Source: Orientallactaga sibirica
Taxonomy: Eukaryota; Chordata; Mammalia; Rodentia; Dipodidae
DNA: 64,000 nucleotides
Direction: 5' to 3'
Assembly: GCA_036365145.1 (NCBI GenBank)
Contig: JAEOAD010000004.1
Coordinates: 55,054,001-55,118,000 of the forward strand
Part shown: positions 36,835-48,801 of the stretch, piece by piece
Position numbering within the stretch: the first letter of the stretch is position 1
How the letters are laid out: each line of letters begins with the position of its first letter
Notes under the pieces: generated by a model
The model's input: only the letters and a program-made list of their open reading frames with translations
What the model was told of the DNA's origin: nothing
Databases searched by the model: none
Position numbers and translations under genes: made by a program

Positions 36835-37307
36835 TGTTGGGGTCCATCCTAAGGCCAGCCCAGGAGGAGATGCAGGGTCACCACTGGGCAGGGAGTGAGA
36901 GAGTTAGAGTCAAGATACAGACACCTGGAGTTGGGTGAAAGCAGGCAGAGGGTGAGCTGCTGCAGATTCGTTTATTCAAGGATGTGTAGGGGTTTTTAGG
37001 GGTTTGGCTGGCCAATCGTTGTATGGGGTGGTTCCCTTCTTGTGATCAATGACAGCCTGTCTCCAGGCAGGGTTGTTCCCTTCTTGTGACCAATGACATC
37101 CTGCCTCTGGACAGATCATCTCACAGCAGGTTGCTTACAGGCATGGGGCTGCAGCTGTTGTTACACCAGGCCTGTGCAGAATGCCACGTCCACAGAAGCC
37201 ACTTCCTGGTTTCTCCTAGCAGGTGGCCTGTTGAGGGCCCAAGCAGCACTGTGCCATATATACTAGCAGGCAGCCTGGCTAGGGCCTAACCTGCATTGTG
37301 CCATACA
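36835..37307 (-). repeat. ERV 3' LTR (473 bp, with two internal duplications)
   Basis: On the minus strand it runs TGTATGG...CCAACA. It carries a polyadenylation signal near 36971. It is 94 bp longer than the other LTR. The main causes are a 44-bp-period tandem duplication beginning near 37031 (gttcccttcttgtga twice) and a 47-bp-period duplication beginning near 37217 (tagcaggtggcctg / tagcaggcagcctg). Confidence 0.9.
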
Positions 37308-37335
37308 TATCATCCTTTTTGTTTTTATTATTGGC
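37308..37335 (-). other. Polypurine tract of the ERV
   Basis: Read on the minus strand, the bases just before the 3' LTR are almost all A and G (AAAAACAAAAAGGATGATA), as expected for the plus-strand primer of reverse transcription. It is somewhat decayed. Confidence 0.6.
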
Positions 37336-37602
37336 AACTCTGGGAGGCATGGTTCTTTGCCAAGCCTTTGTTGACCCCAGGCCCCAAGGGATCACCTCAT
37401 GCAGCGGTGCCTGTCTTAGGTTGCCCCATTTCATGGTGTCTTACCCATCATTGACTACCCACCATCCTGGTGAGAAGGCCTGAGGGGTTGTGGTTGTTGC
37501 CTAGGAGGCATGGGAGGGCTATGTGGGGGTGATTTTGTGGCATGTGAATGGTCCCAGTGAGAATTGACTGTAGAACCTGAGAAAGACTGGGGTAGGACAG
37601 GT

Positions 37603-37809
37603 TTACAAATGAGAAATGGCAGATAAGATATCATATGGTGGTTCACGAGGGGTTGCCCCTGCCAATTGATAAATGGCTCCCTGTAGTAGAACCTGGTTTG
37701 TTTGGATGGTGGTGATATGCCAAGAAAAAGCTCTGAGACATCTGAAAAGGATCAGCATGATGGCGAGAATAACTAGGATTCCTGCCAGAATAAGAAGGGA
37801 GAAAGGGTT
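37603..37809 (-). pseudogene. ERV env remnant: transmembrane anchor and cytoplasmic tail
   Basis: A 68-codon open stretch ending in TAA starts NPFSLLILAGILVILAIMLI, a long hydrophobic anchor. It continues with a basic/aromatic tail containing FRCLRAFSWHI and an end near YDILSAISHL. The pattern is that of a retroviral envelope transmembrane subunit C-terminus. Upstream sequence to about 38430 may hold more env, but it is out of frame or too decayed to assign. Not functional. Confidence 0.65.
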
Positions 37810-38433
37810 GAAGAAAGAAATGTAAAGTTATCATCAGGAGAAATGCTGCAAAGCCAATTGGCACCTGTCTAATGATAACATGGAGGTCAGCATGAATAGT
37901 CATGCAAGGGCTCAGTCTACAACTAAGGAGGGAGCAGTTGAGAAAACCCCCCCAAAAGAGTAAAAAAGCAGAGGCATTGAGTGTTGGGACAAAACAAAAT
38001 AATAGAGGGGGTGGTTAACATAAACAGGTTGTTGGGTGACTGTCGTGAGCTCACCCTTAGTGCTACAAATAGTAGCATTGAGTGTCCTTAATGGTAGCAG
38101 ATCAATGTAATCAAAGGAGTTGCAAAGGAATTTATGGCTGGTTTGAGAGTAACATTACCATAAGAGGCATGAATAAGCAAAAAGGCAAAGGTGTGGCTAA
38201 GGAGAAGTACTTACTTGAAGGGGAGGAATACAGTGAAATAGAGTGGCTAAAATGAAGCCTAGGAAAAGCGTGGGAATCTAGGCCCACCGCATCAAACAAG
38301 TATGGCCTAGGAAGAATTGTCCAAAATGGTTTCTGGGAAGTGAAAGTAGGGAGAAAAGGAGATAAAAGGAGAAAGGGGGGAATAAGTTTACAGTCCCGTA
38401 TCTGGCCTGAGGGGTTTGGCATCATCCTTCTCA

Positions 38434-39411
38434 TCAAGGTTGAACCCCGTCAGTGGCTGGATGGATATTTCTGGCAGGGATCCAGATCGGGATATGTGAA
38501 GTTTCTGGAAAGACACAAGCATACCCTCTGTCCTGTAGTAAAAGAAGGTGGGGTCCCTTCCAGATATTAGTAAGAGGATCCTTCCAGCAGACTAAGGGTA
38601 AGGGTGTTGTGGTTGGTTGGGAGCTCCAATGTTTATAGGCCAGGGAGAGTCCTGCCTCATCAAAGGTGAGAAAATTGAGGGTGAAGAGAGCTTCCACCAG
38701 GGCCAAGTGGGGATTCTTGGACAACATAGTGGACTTTTGTTTTATAAGTAGTTCCTTTAGGGTCTGGTTAGTTCTCTCCACTATGGCTTGTCCTTGTGGG
38801 TTGTAGGGGTCCCAAGGGAGTGTTTGATTTGCCAAGATTCCATGAGGATGTGAATTGGGCAGATGTGTATGCAGGGCCATTATCAGTTTTAATTGACCAG
38901 AGTACACCCATGATCAACATGGCGGGTTTTGTAGCCTAAATGATGTGGGATGCTTTCTCCCCTGAGAGAGCAATAGCAAAAGTATGCTTAGAGTAAGTGT
39001 CCATGTTGACATGGACATATTTGAGGTTACCAAAGGCAAGTATGTGGGTAACATCCATCTGCCAGATAGAATTTGGGGTAAGACCTCTAGGATTGACTCC
39101 TTGAGGCTGTAGGGGGTCCAAGAAGGATGGAGGGTGCATGCCTTACAGGAACAGGTTAAATGTTTGCATTGGCTAAGTGAGGGCTCGGGGTATAGGGTCT
39201 GTAGATTAGTGGGGGATAGATGGAATCTTTGGTGTAAACATCTAACTTGTTCTAAAGTTGGCAAGGAGGAGATAGAAATAAATTTGTCTACCTGTGAATT
39301 CCCATCAGCAATAAAGCCAGACAGACCAGTATGTGAGCGAACATGCTCAATAAGTCTGAGCGTGGACGGCCCATTGTAAAAGGCCTTGTTCAAAGTAGGA
39401 GGAGTCAACAC
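38434..39411 (-). pseudogene. ERV pol remnant: RNase H end and integrase
   Basis: Read on the minus strand, an RNase H/integrase boundary (HTGLSGFIADGN) leads into an integrase zinc-binding region (LEQVRCLHQRFHLSP ... [11 protein letters not shown]). The catalytic core follows: first Asp in WQMDVTH (39053-39055), second Asp in TDNGPAY (38882-38884) and Glu in NPQGQAIVERTN (38776-38778). The last spacing is about 35 codons, the D,D(35)E pattern. A C-terminal domain with WKGPHLLLLQDRGYACVFP and WIPARNI ends at 38434. At least two frameshifts and stops separate these parts, so no integrase can be made. Class II (betaretrovirus-like) similarity is by eye. Confidence 0.85.
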
Positions 39412-39959
39412 CAGATTCCTGGGCTACCTTGAGGAAGAGAGCCAGATCAGAGAGGGGGCTAGGTTACCAGGGCCTGGCTGTTAGATCCAGCCCTATGTTA
39501 ACAGGGAAGGGGGTGAAAGGTGGGGCAATGTGGTGTGTCAAGAAACTGGCAGCTGCCTGGGTATGTCCAGAATGGAGCGGGCAGAGGTCCTTCCAAAGGT
39601 AAAGAGGGGGAGGGGTGGTTGGTTTTTTTATCATTGAAGGCAAGTGTGAGGGTGGCTGCTGCAGGTAGTCTTTTATCATTGAAGGGTTGGTCTTCCTTCT
39701 CATCCAAGTTATTGTAAGAGGGGGTTGGGAGGGACGAGGTTTGAAGAGCCAGTTTCGGTTCCTTCTTACAGCTTTCGTTATTGGCGGAAATGACTTCCTC
39801 CATGGAGGAGCCTTTAAGGCTGGCAATTATGGGAAGGAGGATAGGAAAGAATGGGGCAGGGCTGTGTGTGTCCATCGTGAACCTCACATTTCCTCATGAG
39901 GAAGAGAAGCCGGGACCAAATGGCAGTTTCCCAGATGTTCTCGGGACTAATCCATGGGG
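39412..39959 (-). pseudogene. Decayed ERV gag/pol junction region
   Basis: Proline-rich open stretches in two overlapping minus-strand frames lie between the gag start and the RNase H/integrase remnant. They could be the middle of gag, frameshifted. No capsid, zinc knuckle, protease or reverse transcriptase motif is visible, so a large internal deletion must lie in or beside this segment. Confidence 0.4.
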
Positions 39960-40085
39960 CTAAAACAAGAGTTTCATCCCAAAAGCTGTGGGGTCCTTTT
40001 GTTTCACTTTTAGGCCACGTTGCGGGAGGAGGGCCTTAAGAGCCTGCAATTGCGGTGTTTTCTGATGGGGAGGGAAGTTGCCCAT
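39960..40085 (-). pseudogene. ERV gag N-terminus (matrix) remnant
   Basis: From the Met at 40085 (codon 40083-40085) the frame begins MGNFP, with Gly at position 2 as in a myristoylated matrix protein. It continues with a segment LKALLPQRGLKVKQK that resembles the helical start of betaretroviral matrix, then stops at 39960. Only about 41 residues remain in this frame. Confidence 0.55.
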
Positions 40086-40605
40086 TACGGCGTGATGGTG
40101 TTTGTGTGTGGGGGCTAGGCTGTGACACCCTTGAATCAAGGAGAGTGAGAAAATGATAACCCAGATCAAAAATTATAGCCCAAAGGATAATCATGCAAAC
40201 CACAGCACCTATTGCCCAGGCCAGCAGAGACATACAAACAAAATGTTTAGAACCCAAGTGTCTTGTATTTAGTGGGGGACTTCCATGGACCATTACTCCA
40301 CAGCCGTATGCCCACACAGTGTCTCTGAGGAAGCTCAACCAATGGCCTCACCTTGGTTCCGAAATCAGGTGGCTCAGACCCTTATGTGATTTCAGCAGGA
40401 TGAACCAAGAGTGTAGGGGCCGTCATGGGCTTTGGGACCATGAGGTGATGTGTGCCTTCCCGCCAGGGAAAGGATGAACCAAAGGAAAAGGGGGCAGGTG
40501 GGGACTGCCAGCTCACCCTTGGGCAGCTATCAGCACACAGAACAGAAAGGGGCCTACTCACTGACAATCAAGGTGGGGGTGTCTCGCCAACACTGAGGGG
40601 CAGAG

Positions 40606-40626
40606 GGTCCATGTTCAGGCTCCAGA
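40606..40626 (-). other. ERV primer-binding site, tRNA-Lys-like
   Basis: Just after the 5' LTR the minus strand reads TGGAGCCTGAACATGGAC, which matches 15 of 18 bases of the tRNA-Lys3 primer-site sequence used by betaretroviruses and lentiviruses. Position and match together support the assignment. Confidence 0.75.
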
Positions 40627-41005
40627 TGTTGGGCTCCTTCCTAGAGCCAGCCTAGGAGGGGATGCAGGGTCTCTGCCAGGCAGGGGGTGAGAGGCTCAGA
40701 GTCAAGACATAGACACTGGGAGTTGGGTGAAAGCAGGCAGAGGGCGAGCTGCTGCAGACTCATTTATTCAAGGAAATGTAGAGGATTTTAAGGGTTTGGC
40801 TGGCCAATTGTATGGGGTGGTTCCCTTCTTGTGACCAATGACAGCCTGCCTCCGGGCAGATCATCTTGCAGCAGGTTGCTTATGGGCATGGGGCTGTAGT
40901 TGTTGTCACGCCAGGCCTATGCAGAATGCCACATCCACAGAAGCCACTTCCTGGTTTCTCTTAGCAGGAGGCCTGGCTAGGGCCCGACCGGCATTGTGCC
41001 ATACA
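40627..41005 (-). repeat. ERV 5' LTR (379 bp)
   Basis: Minus strand TGTATGG...CCCAACA, with AATAAA near 40763. It aligns to the left LTR over its full length except for the two duplications there. In the first 190 or so bases I count about 27 substitutions between the two LTRs, so the insertion is old or the LTRs have recombined. Its outer end is 43 bp before exon 3. Confidence 0.9.
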
Positions 41006-41048
41006 TGCCATCTTATGTAATATATGCCTCTTTTTTTTCTGCCAATAG

Positions 41049-41144
41049 ATGAAGCTGCAACTGACAGCCGCAGAACATACTCTCTAACTGATTACCTAAA
41101 AAATAATTTTAGAGTGAAGGCCTACTCCCTGCGGTGGGTTTCAG
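41049..41144 (+). CDS. DPP4: DPP4 exon 3: stalk and start of the propeller
   Basis: 96 bp between tgccaatAG and GTAAGG, phase 1 in and 1 out. It encodes the split codon 31 (Asp) through Ser62: DEAATDSRRTYSLTDYLKNN, then FRVKAYSLRWVS. This is the stalk just outside the membrane and the first strand of the beta-propeller. Human DPP4 has two more residues after the anchor Lys; mouse and rat share the shorter form seen here, which supports a rodent. The acceptor keeps a T-rich tract and a clean AG, although a provirus ends 43 bp upstream. Confidence 0.96.
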
Positions 41145-42948
<1,804 letters not shown>

Positions 42949-43185
42949 TGAGGATATTGCTTTTAACTAATTTCAAGTGTGTGTGTATTTAGGATAATGT
43001 CTAGGTAACATCATAAATTCTGTATCAAATATTTGTTTTCATTTACAAAAGACAAATCCACCCAGTCTGTTAAAATGTTTCTTTTTTTTTTTTTATTATT
43101 TTTATTTTATTTTTTTATTTATTTTATTTTATTTATTTCATTTATTTTTTATTTTATTTTATTTTTTTGGTCAGTTAATGAAGTT

Positions 43186-43353
43186 ACTCTGCTACAGGAC
43201 ATCAAGTACCAAGACATCCTACAATACTGAGCACATAATCTATACTGTTACAGGACATCAAGTACCAAGACATCATATAATATTGAGCACATAATCTGTA
43301 CTGTTACAGGACATCATATACCAAGATATCGTACAACACTGAGCACATAATCT
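43186..43353. repeat. 56-bp minisatellite, three copies
   Basis: The anchor tacaggacatc begins at 43193, 43249 and 43305, exactly 56 bases apart. Each unit continues accaaga-atc...gagcacataatct with a few substitutions. It follows a poly(T)/TTTTA-rich tract at 43080-43170. Confidence 0.92.
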
Positions 43354-44544
43354 GATTTCAAAAACTGAAAGGCATAATTATTATTGTGTTATAAATACTA
43401 ACAGCATGATAAAAACTCATCATAGACATTCATGTTATAATCATAAGACAACTTTAAATGTATATACAGTGATATAGTCCTTTATTCACTTTGAATTAGT
43501 TTGTATATTATAAGACCTTCAGTATTGCTTTAAAATGTTAAAGCTCCCCTCTTCCAGAAGAGATTCCACAAGATATCCTAGTCCACCTCCCAACCTTCAG
43601 CTCTCCATCATGGACAAAGCATTCAAGGATGGATACTTCACCTATGGTTACACAGGTCCTACTGAGAACACTCAACTCCATACACTCACTCAGCCAATAC
43701 AGAGCTCTCAGGCACTCAGAGAGCATCCTCTTCATGATGCAAATTGTGGACACTTCAACTGCAGATTTTTGATAATTGTGGAGTTGATACCAATTTTCAA
43801 GGGTAGGAAGCTTTAAGACAAGTGGGAAAGAATGAAAACCTGCAGAAATACTCTATATTGAAAACAATACAAAGGTGGGGACTTCTGCCTTTGCCTTTAT
43901 CCTGGGATAAATAATACTGAGTGGCCTTATCTCAGACACCAACCCTGCTGGCCTCAGGCCAAAAAAAGCATTCCCTCCTCCATTTGCCATCTCAGGATGG
44001 TTACCCTTGGTTGTAATGTTTACCCTGGATCCACTGTGTGGGCTCCATTTCCTGAATGTGGAAGCCTCATGTTCTGTGAAATCCATCAGCTCTATGCAAA
44101 TCAGAATTCTGTTCAAGCTTTAACATTTCTATACTCCAATACTGTGTTCACATGTGGACTTCAGTGCTTATTGTACTACAAAACAAATTCACTTCAGGAA
44201 ATTAAAAAATTCCTAGTATCTAGGTTTGGTACTTGGATCAATTGATTCAAGTTTCTGAGATAAACTTGCCATCAGAATTTTCTAGTGATGTAGTTTATTC
44301 TAGTGAGCAACCTGGGTTGAATGCAGAGTAAAAGTTGTACACAAGAAGGGCAAGCAAACTAAGTTGGTCTAGTCTGAAAGATGCCATGTGCTGCTCCTAT
44401 GCATGGAGCTCCTTGGCAGGTCTTAGACCCCATTAAGCAGTGGTTCCCATTGAATCACTGACTTTGCTATGCTCTATAAACTCTCATCCAGGCTCTGGGA
44501 AGTAACTAAAGTGCTCCCTTTAAAATTGAAATTAGATTAAGTTA

Positions 44545-45195
44545 CACCTCTGCCAAGCCCTCCTTCCAGTGGTTTCCCATCAACCTAAGAATAAACCACC
44601 AACACTGAATGACATCTGTCATCTGCACCACCTTCCCTACCCTGTCCTGTATTCACCATGTTTGGCCAGTGCATCTCTTCCTTGCTTCACTTCAGAGTCA
44701 TATGACAAGGATTTTAAGAGGACAGATGTCTGTGGCCCGAGCCCACAGTAACTACCTCACAAAGCTAAGGGCAGGGCTCAGAAATGGGTAAGTTGGAGGA
44801 CTTCCATGTGAGCCAGTGATACAAGAGGAGAACTTCAAGTGTACAGCTTTCCCTTTTTCTAGCATTACTCCCATATCCACCTCCTGGCCAAAGCATTGCT
44901 ACTGCTTCCCCAGGGAACCTTGTTCTCCAGCATAATCTGGCTTTCCTTCTGTATTAATTCATTGTCAAGCTGTCTGTACTTAACTTTGCCCCCACCACTC
45001 TGGATCAGCTACACCCTCCAAATCACTATCACATTTGTCTGCTTCAGCTTCTTCATGCCATTTACAATATTTTATTATTTGTTTCTCTGCTTATTTATTG
45101 CCTGCTATATTTGGTGCTAATTTCTACTGTTTTGGTCGCCCCTGAGACTGGACCATGTGGCAGATGCTCAGCAAATACTTATTGAATGAATACAT
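44545..45195 (+). repeat. LINE-2 3' end
   Basis: L2 word order: ccttccagtggtttcccatc, aagaataaaccaccaacact, ccaggg-type middle, then cagatgctcagcaaatactt attgaatgaata as the typical L2 end. Confidence 0.65.
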
Positions 45196-45447
45196 GCTTC
45201 ATTGTGAAATGCTCAATTGTAGGGTAACTGGAAGCAGGGAACTGTATTTTTGCTTTCTTTTTACTTCCAAGAGTATTCAATAAAATTTTCTGGACAGCAT
45301 TAATGTTTTGATGAACTACTTCAAAATAAATATATACAGCAGAAAGGGCTAACTATTCTACTTATTCCTTGGAAGTCTGGTGTTCTTTAGATTGTGTTCA
45401 TGACATTTCCATGACCATGTTAGTACACCCAGAATAATCAATTATTA

Positions 45448-45586
45448 TTTTTTGTGAGTTTTTGAGGTAGGACCTCACTCAGCCCAGGATGACCTAGAAT
45501 TCACTATGTAATCTCAGGATGGTCTCAAACTCATGGCAATCCTCCAAATGCTGGGATTAAAGGGATGTGCCACCATGCCTGGCTAG
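45448..45586 (-). repeat. B1 SINE, minus strand
   Basis: cctcactcagcccaggatga, gaattcactatgtaatctca and ctgggattaaagggatgtgc are a reversed B1, somewhat shortened. Confidence 0.8.
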
Positions 45587-46244
45587 AGTAATCAATTATT
45601 ATTCTCACAAATAAATGAGTGCCAATATGTAAATAGATGCATGACTAGGTATGATGAGATGGTCTCATAGCATCTTCTCTCATGCCCCATGCTTGAAGTA
45701 ACAGCTGCATCATGTCACTTGCTGACAATGCTTCTTCATTTTAAGCATTTCCCACACTCTCCTTTGTACCTGAGATTGTTGCTACCTCCTTTTTCCTAAA
45801 AGGAAAAATGAAGTTTAATGCCTGAAATTAGAAAACAGAGATTTTTGAATCCATGTTAAAGACTCCAGAACTTATGGTCTTAAATGTGATCTTTCTTAAG
45901 TTTGCATGTCAGCTCCTCATTTGCACTGCCCTCTTACCCGTTCTCCACAACATTTATCTACAAAAAACATATAAACCCAAGAATCATATTTCCCAAGCAC
46001 TCTCCCCCTTCCAAAGCTGACTTGTGATTGCAGCCTCTCCTGGCCTACCTTCATTACAGTTCCTGGCACTTCTACTGTGATTTCTTTATTGTTGTTCACT
46101 GCTCATACACCCCATTGAATTAGGAGACCTGAAGGGGAAGGATATTCAGTAGGTGATAGCTCCAATGTGGATAGAGTGAGTAAATTGATAAATCTGTTTC
46201 TAAAAATAAAGTGAGCATACCAAGTTCTTGGATTTCCTTTTATA

Positions 46245-46459
46245 TATCTTTAAAAAAATATTTTATTTATTTATTTAAGAGCATGAAAGAAGGAGAGAGA
46301 GAGAGAGAATGGGTGTGCCAGAGCTTCCAGCCACTGCAAAAGAACTCCAGATGCCTGTGCTACCTTGTGCATCTGACTTACTTGGGTCCTGAGGAATCAA
46401 ACGGAGGACCTTTGGCTTTGCAGGCAAATGCCTTAACTGCTAAGCCAGTTCTCCAGCCC
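46245..46459 (-). repeat. tRNA-derived SINE, minus strand
   Basis: ATTT-rich start, GAGAGAGA, gggtgtgccagagcttccag, and an end in taagccagttctccagcccc. Confidence 0.85.
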
Positions 46460-46460
46460 C

Positions 46461-47388
46461 TCCTTTTTTTTCTTTTTTTTTCTTCTTATTTTATTTTTTT
46501 TTATTGACAACTTCTTTAATTGTAGACAATATCCCATGGTACTTCCCTCCTTCCCCACACTTTCTCCTTTGAAACTTCACTCTCCATCATATCCCTTCCC
46601 CCTCTCAATCAGTCTCTCTTTTCAGTTTGATGTCATGATCTTTTCCTCCTATTATGATGGTCTTATGTAGGTAGTGTCAGGCACTGTGAGGTCATGGATA
46701 TCCAGGCCATTTTGTGTCTGGAGGAGCACGTTGTAAGGAGTCCTACCCTTCCTCTGGCTCTTACATTCTTTCCGCCCCCTCTTCTGCAATGGACCTTGAG
46801 CCTTGGAAGGTGGGTTTGAGATGTTTCAGTGCTGAGCACTCCTCTGTCACTTCTTCTCAGCACCATGGTGCCTTCTGAGTTATCCCAAGGTTGCCACCAT
46901 CTAAAAAGAGAAGCTTCTCTAACCAAAAGTGAGAGAGCATTAATGTATGGGTGTGGACATTAAGAGAAGTGCTTACTGAGCAGTTTGGTGAGCATAGTAT
47001 ATACATTTAGTCAGACATCAGCAGACATTACACCCTTAGAGCTCATGACTATCCCTGCTATACATTTTCAGTATCAGGGATGTGTTCCCTCCCATGGAGC
47101 AGGCCTCCAGTCCAATTAGAGAGCAGTTGGTTTCCCCCCATAACAGACATGCCACTATTGCACCCGTTGGCTTATTTGGCCTGGCTGACCAAATTTAAAG
47201 CTTGCAGTGTTCACTGTTAAGTACCTTCACTGGTGTTTTCTCTCTCCCATTGAACTACATGCAGTGTATTTTTTTTCCAACTTTCTGTCAGTTGGTCCAC
47301 ATGGAGGAGGCTTTCAGCTCAGCTCCAGCAGGTTTTCTCAGTGAACTTACCACCCAAATATGTGAAGTCTTCAGCAATAGTGACCTAC
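46461..47388 (-). repeat. LINE-1 3' end, antisense
   Basis: T-rich start (poly(A) on the minus strand), then gacaacttctttaattgtag and caatatcccatggtacttcc and a long stretch parallel to the L1 fragment at 15.8-16.7 kb. The left breakpoint of the tandem duplication falls inside it (about 46567), so the second copy (51376-52194) lacks the T-rich start. The right limit next to the env fragment is approximate. Confidence 0.65.
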
Positions 47389-47620
47389 CTTTTTCTGACT
47401 GAGGAATTCTGTTACTATGTTAACCAAACTAAAAAACCTGGCCAACCAGCTTCAGGCAGGAATACCAACTTTCTCTGGGTCATGGAACATCTTTGGGACA
47501 GTCTGGTCCTGGCTCTTGTCACTGCTAGGGCCTATAAGTGGGCTATGCTGGATACTTCTTCTGGCCCCCTTCCTTCAGAGATGCATCCAAAATCAGATGG
47601 ACCAATTCACCCACTGAAAT
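47389..47620 (+). pseudogene. Gammaretrovirus-like env transmembrane fragment (copy 1)
   Basis: One frame reads LTEEFCYYVNQT, like the Cys-rich loop of a class I transmembrane subunit. A second frame, from 47417, carries KLKNLANQLQAGI, then SWNIFGTVWSWLLSLLGPIS and a hydrophobic run ending near LLLAPFLQRCIQNQMDQF, then a stop: the membrane anchor and short tail. The two parts are in different frames, so it is broken. No LTR or other viral gene is seen beside it. The longer overlapping frame (47341-47856) is mostly shadow. Confidence 0.6.
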
Positions 47621-48596
47621 CTCAACCACCTTTTACTGACCTGTCCCTCCTGTACCTCCTACAAGCCTCTAGCCACCATGGAACCACCTCCTCCCTCACC
47701 TGCCCATCGACCACATTATCCAGCCTCTCCCATAAGAACTCCTCACCCCACAGAAAGCATGAGGACACTACAGAAGAGAGACAATTGCCCCTCATCATCA
47801 ACAAAAGTCCAGCCCCTCCTTTTATTTCTCTTGATGGTTTTGTCATCCTGAAATGATCTCAATTCTTCTTAATATTTCTAGCTTCTACCACAACTTTTGG
47901 CTTGGGCAAGTATTATCTATAAAGTTGCCAAGAAATAAGCATGGGGTGTGTCAAAATAATCCAGAATTCAGATAAGGAATGTACATCTTACGAGAAGTGG
48001 GAATTTAATAAATATGTGTTGGCATAAGAGTGTAGGAGGGTTATAAATGATAAGTAGATAAGGTTAGGAACCCTGACTTTAGATCTCAGCTCTGCTATTA
48101 TATAACTGGGCATACTTGAACTACCAATTTCATCTACCTTGTTCACATTGGTACATTTTGAATTTCATTGTACCTTGGTTTATTTTTGAAATAACTACTG
48201 TGTGTTGCACTAGGTTCTAGATATCTAATGGTAAATAAGACACAATTTCTTAACGTGACAAGTATAGTAGAATACAAACTTATGAACAAAGTATTTTAAA
48301 ATATCATCAGTTTTGTATGCATCCACATATGGATACAATTTTTCATATACATACTGTTATCTTTAGTCTCCTCTCTTTTTGCTTGGCGCTCTAAAGCCTA
48401 ATGTATCTCTCCATATTTTCTATTTTTATTTTTATTTATATAATGCCATAAAATATATAGAGATCCTTTTTTAGCCACTGCTTGCTCTATAAAAATGGAA
48501 TTCTATTTTAATACTTCTTAGTAAATTGCATTTTTTAACAATATTGTCCAGAACTCCTTCCAAGTCATACCTCTAACTCATATTTTGTTAATTTTT

Positions 48597-48801
48597 TAAA
48601 ATATGTTTTATTTATTTATTTATTTGAGATAGATAAAGAGATAGAGAAAAAGAGGGCACCCCAGGGCCTTGAGCCACTGCAAATGAACTCCAGATGCATG
48701 CACCCCCTTGTGCATCTGGCTTACGTGGGTTCTGGAGAATCAAACCGGGATCCTTTGACTTTGCAGGCAAATGCCTAACCACTAAACTATATCTCCAGCC
48801 C
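48597..48801 (-). repeat. tRNA-derived SINE, minus strand (copy 1)
   Basis: TTTATTTATTT start, ccagggccttgagccactgc, and an end in actaaactatatctccagcc. Its duplicate lies at 53397-53607. Confidence 0.85.

Larger units (their letters stand above)
36829..41011 (-). mobile_element. Endogenous retrovirus, betaretrovirus-like (class II), internally deleted
   Basis: A provirus of 4171 bp (36835-41005) is flanked by the 6-bp target-site duplication TGCCAT (36829-36834 and 41006-41011). Both LTRs end in TG...CA. Transcription direction is minus, shown by AATAAA inside the LTRs, the primer site next to the right LTR and a purine-rich tract next to the left LTR. Remnants appear in the order gag start, RNase H/integrase, env transmembrane tail. 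Most of gag, protease and reverse transcriptase are missing, and the reading frames are broken. It lies antisense to DPP4 at the very end of intron 2, so its polyadenylation signals do not face DPP4 transcription. Confidence 0.9.
10565..41048 (+). other. DPP4 intron 2 (30.5 kb)
   Basis: GTAGAA donor; acceptor tgccaatag after a clean T-rich tract. It contains SINEs, L1 and MaLR fragments, microsatellites and, at its 3' end, a 4.17-kb provirus, all listed separately. Stretches such as 10640-14180, 16700-18340, 19000-22150, 24600-27300 and 32710-34098 hold no gene and no repeat I can name with confidence, apart from possible L2 words near 11660, 19590 and 27010. Open frames in the intron lack splice or protein-family support. 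Confidence 0.85.

Noticed and set aside
43186..43353. Regularly spaced repeats as a CRISPR-like array
   Set aside because: The whole 56-base unit is repeated without distinct spacers, and the DNA is mammalian, so it is a minisatellite.
47341..47856. 171-codon plus-strand frame and its duplicate at 52147-52662
   Set aside because: Only the short LTEEFCYYVNQT part looks retroviral. The rest is the wrong frame over the env anchor and then unassigned sequence, so I annotated the env remnant instead of a gene.
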